6,925 nt of DNA from assembly GCA_037444005.1 (NCBI GenBank), contig JBBING010000109.1, positions 1 through 6,925 of the forward strand. The letters are read 5' to 3'. This document shows, piece by piece, positions 1 through 5,387 of this stretch. The stretch is from DATLZC01 sp037444005 (GTDB taxonomy: Bacteria > Chloroflexota > Dehalococcoidia > DSTF01 > JACRBR01). Below the pieces are notes generated by a model that saw only the letters and a list, made by a program, of their open reading frames with translations, was not told the origin of the DNA and did no database searches. Each line of letters opens with the position of its first letter. Position 1 is the first letter of the stretch. The position numbers were made by a program, and so were the translations under genes.

Positions 1-55
1 CGCGTTCGGCGACGGCCGCGGCGCTCAGCGCGGCCTCCTGCGTGTGGCCGGCCAC
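1..55 (-). CDS. 5' end of an unidentified gene downstream of sat (partial)
   Basis: A GTG at 55-53 opens a frame that stays open to the window edge (18 full codons) and begins V/M-A-G-H-T-Q-E-A-A-L. It follows the sat stop after only 3 bases. A GGGAG Shine-Dalgarno lies 7 bases upstream of the GTG, inside the last codons of sat, so translational coupling and membership of the same operon are likely. The visible residues are Ala-rich and look like an N-terminal helix, which is too little to assign a family. Position suggests another sulfur-assimilation gene (for example a CysQ-type phosphatase, a siroheme enzyme or a transporter), but that is inference only. It could also be a chance open frame in GC-rich DNA. 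Confidence 0.45.
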   Translation of the reverse strand, partial: MAGHTQEAALSAAAVAER

Positions 56-58
56 TGG

Positions 59-1255
59 CTAGCTCCCACCGGCGACAGCCGCTCCGGCGGCCGTCCGCAT
101 GGCCTCGATGAGGACGCGTGCGACCTCGGGCCGCGTGAACTCGTGCGGAGGCTCTTCGCCCCGGGCCAGCATCTCACGAACCTTCGTGCCGGACAGCGAG
201 ACGCGATGCTCTTCGCCGTGGGGGCAGGTCTTCGAGCTGCCCATGCCCTCGCACGCCCGGCAGTAAAAGGTGTGCTCGAAGAAGAGCGGGGTCACGCCCA
301 GCGCCTGCGGGTCGAATTCGTCGAAAATACGCTGCGCGTCGTACGGACCGTAGTAAGCGCCGACGCCTGCGTGGTCCCGCCCGACGATGAAGTGCGAGCA
401 GCCGTAGTTCTTGCGCACCAGCGCGTGGAAGATGGCCTCGCGCGGTCCCGCGTACCGCATGGCCGCGGGGTTCACCGAGAGCACCACGCGGTCTTTGGGG
501 TAGTAGCGCTCGAGGAGCACCTCGTAGCAGCGCATGCGGACGTCGGCCGGGATGTCGTCGGCCTTAGTGTCGCCCACCAGCGGGTGGAGCAAGAGCCCGT
601 CGACGATCTCGAGCGCGCATTTCTGGATGTACTCGTGCGCGCGGTGCACCGGATTGCGCGTCTGGAAGCCGACCACACGGCGCCAGCCGCGGCGCTCGAA
701 CTCGGCGCGCGTCTGCCGGGGATCGAGCCGGTACTGCAGGAAGTCGCGGTTCGACGGGCGGCGGAATGCCGTGATACGCCCGCCCACCAAGGCCTCCCCC
801 TGCGCGAACAGCGCCGCGACGCCGGGATGCGCCGTGTCCGTGGTCCGATACACCCGCTCGGCCTCGCGGTGGCGGTCGTAGTCGAAGATGTCGGCGATTT
901 CGATGACGGCGAGGAGCGTGCCGTCGGGCTCCGCGAGCGCCGCCGCATCCGAGCGCCGCAGCGCCTCGGCCTGCTCGCGGGTCACGTCCAGCGTGACGGG
1001 CATCGTCCAGGGGAGGCCGTCGGGCAGATGCATCTCTTCGACGACGCTGCGGTACTGCTCGCGGGTCATGAAGCCTTCGAGCGGGCTGAACGCCCCGACC
1101 GTCAGCATCTCGAGGTCCGAGAGCTTGCGGGACGAGAGGACGATGGTCGGCAGGCCGCGCGCCCGCTCCTCGAGGGCGCGGGCCGCGTCACCGGTCACCT
1201 CGCGATCGATGAGGACGCCGCCGTGCGGTGGAACGAGTCGTACTTCCGTAGTCAT
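59..1255 (-). CDS. sat: Sulfate adenylyltransferase (ATP sulfurylase), single-chain Sat type
   Basis: This 398-residue cytoplasmic enzyme makes adenosine 5'-phosphosulfate (APS) and pyrophosphate from sulfate and ATP, the first step of sulfate assimilation. An N-terminal PUA-like domain covers roughly residues 1-165 and the nucleotidyltransferase domain follows. The ATP/sulfate motif QTRNPVHRAHE lies at 198-208, with the two His of the HxxH signature. GRDHAGVG is at 292-299 and SGTKVREML at 355-363. A Cys cluster (C332, C335, C344, with H346 or H350) resembles the zinc site known from Thermus-type Sat. The length fits the homo-oligomeric Sat/MET3-like family without a fused APS kinase, and it is not the CysD/CysN heterodimer. 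The ATG has an AGGAG about 13 bases upstream, a little far but with no better start nearby. It is the fourth gene of the sir-cysH-cysC-sat unit, 53 bases after cysC, and cysC is its separate APS-kinase partner. Confidence 0.96.
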   Translation of the reverse strand: MTTEVRLVPPHGGVLIDREVTGDAARALEERARGLPTIVLSSRKLSDLEMLTVGAFSPLEGFMTREQYRSVVEEMHLPDGLPWTMPVTLDVTREQAEALRRSDAAALAEPDGTLLAVIEIADIFDYDRHREAERVYRTTDTAHPGVAALFAQGEALVGGRITAFRRPSNRDFLQYRLDPRQTRAEFERRGWRRVVGFQTRNPVHRAHEYIQKCALEIVDGLLLHPLVGDTKADDIPADVRMRCYEVLLERYYPKDRVVLSVNPAAMRYAGPREAIFHALVRKNYGCSHFIVGRDHAGVGAYYGPYDAQRIFDEFDPQALGVTPLFFEHTFYCRACEGMGSSKTCPHGEEHRVSLSGTKVREMLARGEEPPHEFTRPEVARVLIEAMRTAAGAAVAGGS

Positions 1256-1308
1256 CGGTGTCGTTCAACTCCTGGTGCGCTGAAAGGCGTGTGGCATCCC
1301 CGTGCGGC

Positions 1309-1875
1309 TCATCCCGCCGCGGCCGGCTGGGCCTGGACCGCCGGCTTCACGTAGCCCAGCTCCTCGAGCTTCGTCAGGATGATCTGCAGGCTCTCGTCCA
1401 CGGTCTGCTTGTCGGTCTCGATGACGACTTCCGGGTTCAGCGGCTCCTCGTACGGGTCGGAGATGCCGGTGAAGTTCGGGATTTCGCCGGCGAGCGCCTT
1501 TTTGTAGAGGCCCTTGACGTCACGCTGCGCGAGCACCTCGATGGGGCACTTGACGTACACCTCGACGAAGTCGCCGATGAGCTCGCGGTTCTTGTCCCGC
1601 GTCTCGCGGTACGGCGAGATGGCCGCGGTGATCACGGCGACGCCGTTGCGCGCGAGCAGGTGAGCCACGAACCCGATCCTGAGGATGTTGGTGTCGCGGT
1701 CCTCTTTGGAGAAGCCGAGGCCCTTACTGAGGTGCGTGCGCACCACGTCGCCGTCCAGCACCTCGACCTTGTGGCCGCGCTCACGGAGCGCCGCTTCGAG
1801 CCGATGGGCGAGCGTCGTCTTGCCCGCGCCGGACAGTCCCGTGAACCACACCACGAACCCTTTGTCCGTCGTCAT
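1309..1875 (-). CDS. cysC: Adenylyl-sulfate (APS) kinase
   Basis: This 188-residue kinase phosphorylates the 3'-OH of APS to give PAPS, the sulfate donor for sulfotransferases and the substrate of PAPS reductases. The P-loop GLSGAGKT is at residues 13-20, the DGD motif at 41-43, and the ISPYRE segment at 87-91 contains the serine position that is phosphorylated in E. coli CysC. The lid segment KGLYKKALAGEIPNFTGI lies around 121-138. The length is normal for a free-standing CysC, with a short Ala/Gln/Pro-rich tail (about 180-188). The frame is open 36 codons further upstream, but the ATG at 1875 is chosen. It has GGAGG 11 bases upstream, starts directly at the conserved N-terminus, and shares ATGA with the cysH stop, implying translational coupling. 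Upstream residues are Arg-rich out-of-frame translation of cysH. Confidence 0.96.
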   Translation of the reverse strand: MTTDKGFVVWFTGLSGAGKTTLAHRLEAALRERGHKVEVLDGDVVRTHLSKGLGFSKEDRDTNILRIGFVAHLLARNGVAVITAAISPYRETRDKNRELIGDFVEVYVKCPIEVLAQRDVKGLYKKALAGEIPNFTGISDPYEEPLNPEVVIETDKQTVDESLQIILTKLEELGYVKPAVQAQPAAAG

Positions 1876-2642
1876 GCTGTCGATGTCCTCCCGTCTCCGT
1901 TGTCGTCGGCCAGGCCGGCCGCGCGGGCGATGCCCGCGCTCCCGAGCTGGATCCCGCATTCCGTCTTGTCGAACCCCTGCCACCGGCCCGAGCGCGGATC
2001 CTCACCCGGCTTCACCGGGCGCGTGCAGTGGGTGCAGCCGATGCTCGGGTAGCTCCGGTCGTGCAGGGGATTGTACGGGACGTCGTGTCTGACGATGTAC
2101 GCCCAGACGTCCCGTTCCGTCCACGCGGCGAGCGGGTTCACCTTCACGAGCTCGAACTGAAAGTCCCACTCGACCACGTCGATACCCTCGCGGGTCTTCG
2201 CCTGATCCCGCCGCAGCCCCGAGATCCACGCCCGCTTACCGGCGAGGGCGCGACGGTTGGGCTCGACCTTGCGGAGCGCGCAGCACAGGTCCGGGTCGCG
2301 CGCCCACAGCGCGTCGCCGTACTGCGCCGCCTGCTCCTCCGGCGTGAGCGCCGGGCGGTAGGCGACGGGTTCGATGCCGTAGCGTTCCGCGGCCCGGCGG
2401 ACGGTGTCGTACGTCTCCGGGAAGAGGAAGCCCGTGTCGAGATAGAAGACTTCGACGCGCGGCTCGATCTTCGCGATCATGTCGAGCAGGACCATGCCCG
2501 AGGGGCCGCCGAAGCTGCACGCCAGCGCGAGGTCGGGGAAGAACTCCTCGACCGCCCAGCGAAGGATGGTCTCGGGCTCGGCGCCCTCGAACCGGGCGCT
2601 GAGGGCCTTCAGCTCTTCCGGCGCGTAGGTCTTCGTGCTCAT
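1872..2642 (-). CDS. cysH: Iron-sulfur APS/PAPS reductase (adenylyl-sulfate reductase, assimilatory)
   Basis: This 256-residue thioredoxin-dependent reductase converts APS (possibly also PAPS) to sulfite and AMP (or PAP). An adenine-nucleotide alpha-hydrolase core carries the PP-loop SFGGPSG at 43-49 and LDTGFLFPETY at 68-78. The [4Fe-4S] ligand set typical of APS reductases is present: the pair C120-C121 and the CTHC pair C203/C206. The catalytic Cys is C229 in KTECGIQ. Enterobacterial PAPS-only reductases lack the CC...CxxC cluster, so APS is the likely preferred substrate, although Bacillus-type enzymes accept both. The start at 2642 has GGAGGAA 8 bases upstream. The frame continues for hundreds of bases upstream but there overlaps sir in another frame and is not coding. 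It sits 104 bases after sir, a gap filled by two hairpins, and its TGA overlaps the cysC ATG. The tail after the ECGI motif also carries the cysC ribosome-binding site. Confidence 0.95.
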   Translation of the reverse strand: MSTKTYAPEELKALSARFEGAEPETILRWAVEEFFPDLALACSFGGPSGMVLLDMIAKIEPRVEVFYLDTGFLFPETYDTVRRAAERYGIEPVAYRPALTPEEQAAQYGDALWARDPDLCCALRKVEPNRRALAGKRAWISGLRRDQAKTREGIDVVEWDFQFELVKVNPLAAWTERDVWAYIVRHDVPYNPLHDRSYPSIGCTHCTRPVKPGEDPRSGRWQGFDKTECGIQLGSAGIARAAGLADDNGDGRTSTA

Positions 2643-2686
2643 CGGTTCGATTCCTCCCGTCCGGAGCCGTCTGCGGCGGGCATCCG

Positions 2687-2713
2687 ACGGGTCAGGCTGG
2701 CGGCCTGACCCGT
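2687..2713 (-). repeat. Perfect 11-bp stem-loop in the sir-cysH intergenic region
   Basis: The arms ACGGGTCAGGC (2687-2697) and GCCTGACCCGT (2703-2713) are exact inverted repeats around a 5-base loop. No T tract follows on either strand, so it is not a canonical intrinsic terminator. Lying between two operon genes, it could set relative mRNA stability or partial termination between sir and cysH. The function is inferred. Confidence 0.7.
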
Positions 2714-2724
2714 GGCGAACCCCT

Positions 2725-2743
2725 CCCGTGCGCGGCTCACGGG
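2725..2743 (-). repeat. 6-bp stem-loop immediately after the sir stop codon
   Basis: The arms CCCGTG (2725-2730) and CACGGG (2738-2743) enclose a 7-base loop, starting 3 bases past the sir TAA. With the larger hairpin at 2687-2713 it makes a tandem structured linker before cysH. No U tract is present. A role as a 3'-end block protecting the sir message is plausible but unproven. Confidence 0.5.
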
Positions 2744-2746
2744 CGT

Positions 2747-4516
2747 TTACACGGCGCACTCCCCTTCGCCCAGTCCTTCGAGGGAGAAGAGGCTGGTAGC
2801 GCCCCAATCGACGTACGCCGTCGGGTCCTCGTTGAAGGCGGGGACCTCCTTGTATTCGGCGAGCAGCTCCTGGATGTACGGGCCGCCGACGCGGAGCGCC
2901 CAGTCGCCGAACTCCTCGCCCTCGTTGCGGGTCTCGCGGTAGTGCGAGACTAGCTTGACGACGGCGTCGGGCACGCGGCGCGCCGCCACCTTCATCACCA
3001 TCTTCGCGAGGCGCCCCTCGCCGCTCCCGCGGCCGCCGACGAGGAGTTGGAACGCAGGCGCGTGCCGCCCGTCCTTGTTGACCGCCATCCCGTAAAACCC
3101 GAGGTCGGCGATGTGGTGCTGGCCGCACGAGTTGGGGCAGCCGCTGATGTTGATCTTGATCTTCTGGACCAGCGGGTCCTCGAAGACGCCGTTGGCGGCG
3201 AACAGCGCCTCTCGGATGGCCCGGCCGAGCCCTTTCGACGAGGTGACGCCGAGGTTGCAGGTGTCGGCGCCGGGGCACGTCTGCACGTCGTAGATGCTGA
3301 GCACCCGATCCTCGGCGAGCCCCGCGTCCACCAGGTCGGCGTGGAGGTACGGCAGGTCCTCCTCATGGACCCAGCGCAGAACGATGTTCTGGTTCTGCGT
3401 CGTGCGGAGCTTACCGCCCGCGTACTTGCGCGCCATCTCCGCGATGGCGTGGAACTGCGGGATGGTGATGTCGCCGATGGGCAGCAGGATGTAGCACATG
3501 CGGAAGCCCGGCTGGCGCTGCCGCACGGCGTTGGTGCGCTTCCACTGCTCGAAGCCGGGCCGCGGCTCGATGGGCGGATGGCTCGCGGCCCAGGCCGGGT
3601 GGCTCGCGGCCTCCTCGAGCAGGCTCAGGTCGGGCTCGCGATAGACCCCGCTGTCGACCGGGGGCAGCGACTTCAGCTCCTCGCGGACCAGCCGGCGGAA
3701 CTCCTCGATTCCGATTCGGGCGATGAGGAACTTGATCCGGGCCTTGTTGCGGTTGCGGCGCTCGCCGTATCGGTCGAATACCCGGAGGATGGCCTCGATG
3801 TGCCGCAGCAACTCCTCCGCGGGCACGAAGTCGTCGTAGAGGTCGGCGAGGCGCGGCGCCGCGCCCAGGCCACCGCCCACGTACACGGCGAAGCCCCGGC
3901 GCCCGTCGCGGATCACCGCCATCGCCCCCAGGTCGTGGATGGGGATCATGCCCCAGTCGTGAGGGCATGACGAGAAGGTGATCTTGAACTTCCGCGGCAG
4001 CTTCTGGTTCGCGGGGTTGCGCAGGAAGTAGCGGGCTGTCGCCTCCGCGTAGGGCGTGACGTCGAACACCGTGTCGTCGCACAGACCGGAGTAGTGGTCG
4101 GCGGTGACGTTGCGGACGGTGTTGCCGCAGGCCTCGCGGGTGGTCAGGCCTACCTCCGCCAGCTCCTCGAGGACCTTCGGCGCCGCGTCCATCGGCACGA
4201 AGTGCATCTGGATGTCCTGGCGGGTGGTGACGTGCCCCACCTTGCGCGGCGAGTAGCGGTCGATGATGTCGCCGATGGCTTCGAACTGGTCCGCCGTGAG
4301 CGACCCGTGCGGGATCTTCACGCGGATCATATGGACGTTGCTCTGGCGCTGGCCGTACACGCCGTGCTGGAGCCGGAAGGCGCGGTAATCCTCGGGGGGG
4401 AGCTTCCCGGAGAGGAACGCGGCGGCTTCCCGCTTGAAGGTCTCGAGTTCGCGTTTGACGACAGGATCGGTGATGGGCACGGACGCCACCTCTGGACGCT
4501 GGAGTTCTCGAACCAT
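2747..4516 (-). CDS. sir: Ferredoxin-type nitrite/sulfite reductase (siroheme, [4Fe-4S]); assimilatory sulfite reductase by context
   Basis: This 589-residue enzyme carries out a six-electron reduction, here most likely sulfite to sulfide. It has the two-fold repeat architecture of the family. TTRQDIQ (97-103) in the first half is mirrored by TTQNQNI (372-378) in the second, each within a ferredoxin-like half-domain. The siroheme/[4Fe-4S] ligands are C414 and C420 (CPGADTC, Cx5C) and C460 and C464 (CPNSC, Cx3C). There is no flavin or NADPH domain, so ferredoxin or another small electron carrier is the expected donor. Sequence alone does not exclude nitrite reductase, but cotranscription with cysH, cysC and sat argues for sulfite. 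The ATG at 4516 has AGGAGG 8 bases upstream and a strong promoter about 60 bases upstream. It is the first gene of the operon. Confidence 0.95.
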   Translation of the reverse strand: MVRELQRPEVASVPITDPVVKRELETFKREAAAFLSGKLPPEDYRAFRLQHGVYGQRQSNVHMIRVKIPHGSLTADQFEAIGDIIDRYSPRKVGHVTTRQDIQMHFVPMDAAPKVLEELAEVGLTTREACGNTVRNVTADHYSGLCDDTVFDVTPYAEATARYFLRNPANQKLPRKFKITFSSCPHDWGMIPIHDLGAMAVIRDGRRGFAVYVGGGLGAAPRLADLYDDFVPAEELLRHIEAILRVFDRYGERRNRNKARIKFLIARIGIEEFRRLVREELKSLPPVDSGVYREPDLSLLEEAASHPAWAASHPPIEPRPGFEQWKRTNAVRQRQPGFRMCYILLPIGDITIPQFHAIAEMARKYAGGKLRTTQNQNIVLRWVHEEDLPYLHADLVDAGLAEDRVLSIYDVQTCPGADTCNLGVTSSKGLGRAIREALFAANGVFEDPLVQKIKINISGCPNSCGQHHIADLGFYGMAVNKDGRHAPAFQLLVGGRGSGEGRLAKMVMKVAARRVPDAVVKLVSHYRETRNEGEEFGDWALRVGGPYIQELLAEYKEVPAFNEDPTAYVDWGATSLFSLEGLGEGECAV

Positions 4517-4553
4517 GTGGCGGACCTCCTGGATGCCGGGGCGGGTGAGAAAG

Positions 4554-4569
4554 AAAACCGGTCGATTTT
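4554..4569 (-). promoter_or_regulatory. Imperfect palindrome at the predicted transcription start of the sir operon
   Basis: On the transcribed strand AAAATCGACCGGTTTT spans the first bases after the predicted start. The outer AAAA/TTTT arms match, and the inner TCG/CGG pairs with one G-T wobble. The location at +1 to about +16 suits an operator or a short leader hairpin. No specific regulator family is recognised. Confidence 0.25.
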
Positions 4570-4575
4570 GTCAAG

Positions 4576-4604
4576 ATTCTACCCGCCCCTCCGCGCCTTG
4601 TCAA
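4576..4604 (-). promoter_or_regulatory. Sigma70-like promoter of the sir-cysH-cysC-sat operon
   Basis: Read on the minus strand, a perfect -35 TTGACA (4604-4599) is separated by 17 bases from a -10 TAGAAT (4581-4576, five of six consensus bases). The start would fall near 4569, giving a 5' UTR of about 53 bases ending in AGGAGG. A second TTGACAA (4574-4568) lies exactly 30 bases downstream of the first, covering the start site. This promoter makes the sulfate operon a transcription unit separate from thrC-NIL-carrier. Confidence 0.75.
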
Positions 4605-4637
4605 ACACCGGCGGCGGGGTGCGGGGCGGTGTCCCCC

Positions 4638-4671
4638 GGGCAGGCTGAAGCCTGCCCTTCATCGGTGGGGA
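4638..4671 (+). repeat. REP-like palindromic unit A
   Basis: An 8-bp stem GGGCAGGC / GCCTGCCC (4638-4645 and 4650-4657) closes a TGAA tetraloop and is followed by the tail TTCATCGGTGGGGA. Unit B on the opposite strand shares the loop and tail. Stem-loop plus conserved tail is the architecture of REP sequences. Confidence 0.65.
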
Positions 4672-4707
4672 CGGCGGCGGCAGCGCAGCGCAACGATGAG
4701 GGGCGAC

Positions 4708-4742
4708 TCCCTCTCCGATGGAGGCCACGCTTCAGCGTGGCC
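4708..4742 (-). repeat. REP-like palindromic unit B, inverted relative to unit A
   Basis: On the minus strand an 8-bp stem GGCCACGC / GCGTGGCC (4742-4735 and 4730-4723) closes the same TGAA tetraloop and continues into the tail TCCATCGGAGAGGGA. Compared with unit A, stem positions 3 and 6 are both swapped from G-C to C-G with matching changes on the other arm, so pairing is kept. The two tails face each other across 36 bases (4672-4707), as in a BIME-type pair. Confidence 0.65.
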
Positions 4743-4770
4743 GGCGGGCCATGGTGCGGGGCAGAGCACG

Positions 4771-4799
4771 CGAAGGCCGCCCATGATGGGTGGCCTTCG
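4771..4799 (-). terminator. Large hairpin downstream of the sulfur-carrier gene, possible terminator
   Basis: The arms CGAAGGCC (4771-4778) and GGCCTTCG (4792-4799) enclose a further CCCAT/ATGGG pairing, giving an almost unbroken 29-base palindrome about 40 bases after the carrier stop. In minus-strand RNA there is one A-C mismatch. In plus-strand RNA the same position is a G-U wobble. The following bases (CGTGCTCTGCC) are not a U tract, so efficient intrinsic termination is uncertain. Its place at the end of the three-gene unit supports a terminator or 3'-end stabiliser. Confidence 0.5.
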
Positions 4800-4838
4800 T
4801 ATCGATCGGGTAATCGGAGCGGGCAGGAGGCCGACGGT

Positions 4839-5120
4839 TCACGCGCCGCCGGCGACGGCGGGCACGATGCTGACCTCGTCCCCAGGCTTCAGGGGCGTCT
4901 GCAGGCCCGAAAGGAAGCGGACGTCCTCGCCGTTGACGTAGATGTTCACGAACCGGCGGATCTCGCCCGTCTCGTCACAGAGGCGCTCCTTGAGGCCCGG
5001 GTAGGTGCGGTCCAGCGCCTCGATGGCCTCCGCCAGGGCGCTGCCGTTCTCGATGACGACGACGTCCTGGTCGTTGGTGAGCTTGCGTAGCGGTGTCGGG
5101 ATCCGAACGTTGATAGCCAT
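4839..5120 (-). CDS. MoaD/ThiS-family ubiquitin-like sulfur carrier, CysO-like, with C-terminal Gly-Gly-Ala
   Basis: This 93-residue beta-grasp protein should carry sulfur as a C-terminal thiocarboxylate after adenylation by a MoeB/ThiF-type enzyme. The end, GDEVSIVPAVAGGA at 80-93, is the family hallmark. From memory the segment RFVNIYVNGEDVRF (56-69) and the end PAVAGG closely match Mycobacterium tuberculosis CysO, which donates sulfur to CysM for cysteine synthesis. Here one extra Ala (A93) follows the Gly-Gly, so the protein as encoded cannot be activated until that residue is removed. The start at 5120 has GAGGAG 9 bases upstream. It lies 18 bases after the NIL gene and is last in the thrC-NIL-carrier unit. 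A molybdopterin or thiamin role is less likely, because no moa or thi gene is nearby. No activating enzyme or peptidase is in the window. Confidence 0.9.
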   Translation of the reverse strand: MAINVRIPTPLRKLTNDQDVVVIENGSALAEAIEALDRTYPGLKERLCDETGEIRRFVNIYVNGEDVRFLSGLQTPLKPGDEVSIVPAVAGGA

Positions 5121-5138
5121 GCGGTCTCGCTCCTCGCT

Positions 5139-5381
5139 TCAGCCTTCGATGACGTCGCCCTGGACGGGATCGACCCGGACGCCCTTGGCGGCGACCCAGT
5201 CGAGCCCGCGCTCGATCTCTTCGAGGTCGCCTTCGATCTCGAGGACGACCCAGCCGCGATCTTCGGTGACGTCAGCGCGGCGGATGTTGGTGACGACATT
5301 GAACTGCTTCCCCAGCTCGTAAATGATGGGCAACGTGATGAGCTCCTGGGGGAAGGTGAATTTGACGCGTTGCTTGGCCAT
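5139..5381 (-). CDS. Small stand-alone NIL-domain protein
   Basis: This 80-residue protein consists of essentially one NIL domain (ferredoxin-like alpha/beta fold). The signature around residues 28-37 reads NVVTNIRRAD, with Asn-Ile-Arg at 32-34 in place of Asn-Ile-Leu, followed by a hydrophobic strand WVVLEIEG (44-51) and a helix (53-66). In the methionine transporter ATPase MetN the domain binds methionine. NIL domains fused to ferredoxins take part in homocysteine synthesis in methanogens. This protein has no Cys, so it is not an iron-sulfur protein. It lies 6 bases after the thrC-like gene, and its GGGGAG Shine-Dalgarno abuts the thrC stop, so the two are translationally coupled. A regulatory, substrate-sensing or chaperone-like role for the adjacent PLP enzyme or carrier is inferred. 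The exact function is unknown. Confidence 0.88.
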   Translation of the reverse strand: MAKQRVKFTFPQELITLPIIYELGKQFNVVTNIRRADVTEDRGWVVLEIEGDLEEIERGLDWVAAKGVRVDPVQGDVIEG

Positions 5382-5387
5382 ACCGGG

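Noticed and set aside
44..1354. Long plus-strand open frame (436 codons) opposite sat
   Set aside because: It is fully antisense to sat, whose catalytic motifs are intact. The translation is Arg/Ala/His-rich low-information sequence with no motif, as expected of antisense frames in GC-rich DNA.
1876..1983. Upstream start for cysC (36 extra codons)
   Set aside because: The extension overlaps the cysH end out of frame. The ATG at 1875 has GGAGG and the ATGA overlap, and begins just before the P-loop.
2643..3278. N-terminal extension of the cysH frame into sir
   Set aside because: The extended part is an Arg-rich out-of-frame translation of sir. The ATG at 2642 has a strong Shine-Dalgarno and matches the family length.
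3047..3970. Plus-strand open frame (307 codons) opposite sir
   Set aside because: It overlaps the siroheme-binding coding region of sir on the other strand and shows no ribosome-binding site or recognisable domain.
4561..4574. Second TTGACA (4574-4569) as the -35 of another promoter
   Set aside because: No acceptable -10 lies 16-19 bases downstream on the minus strand. It overlaps the start site predicted from the better upstream pair.
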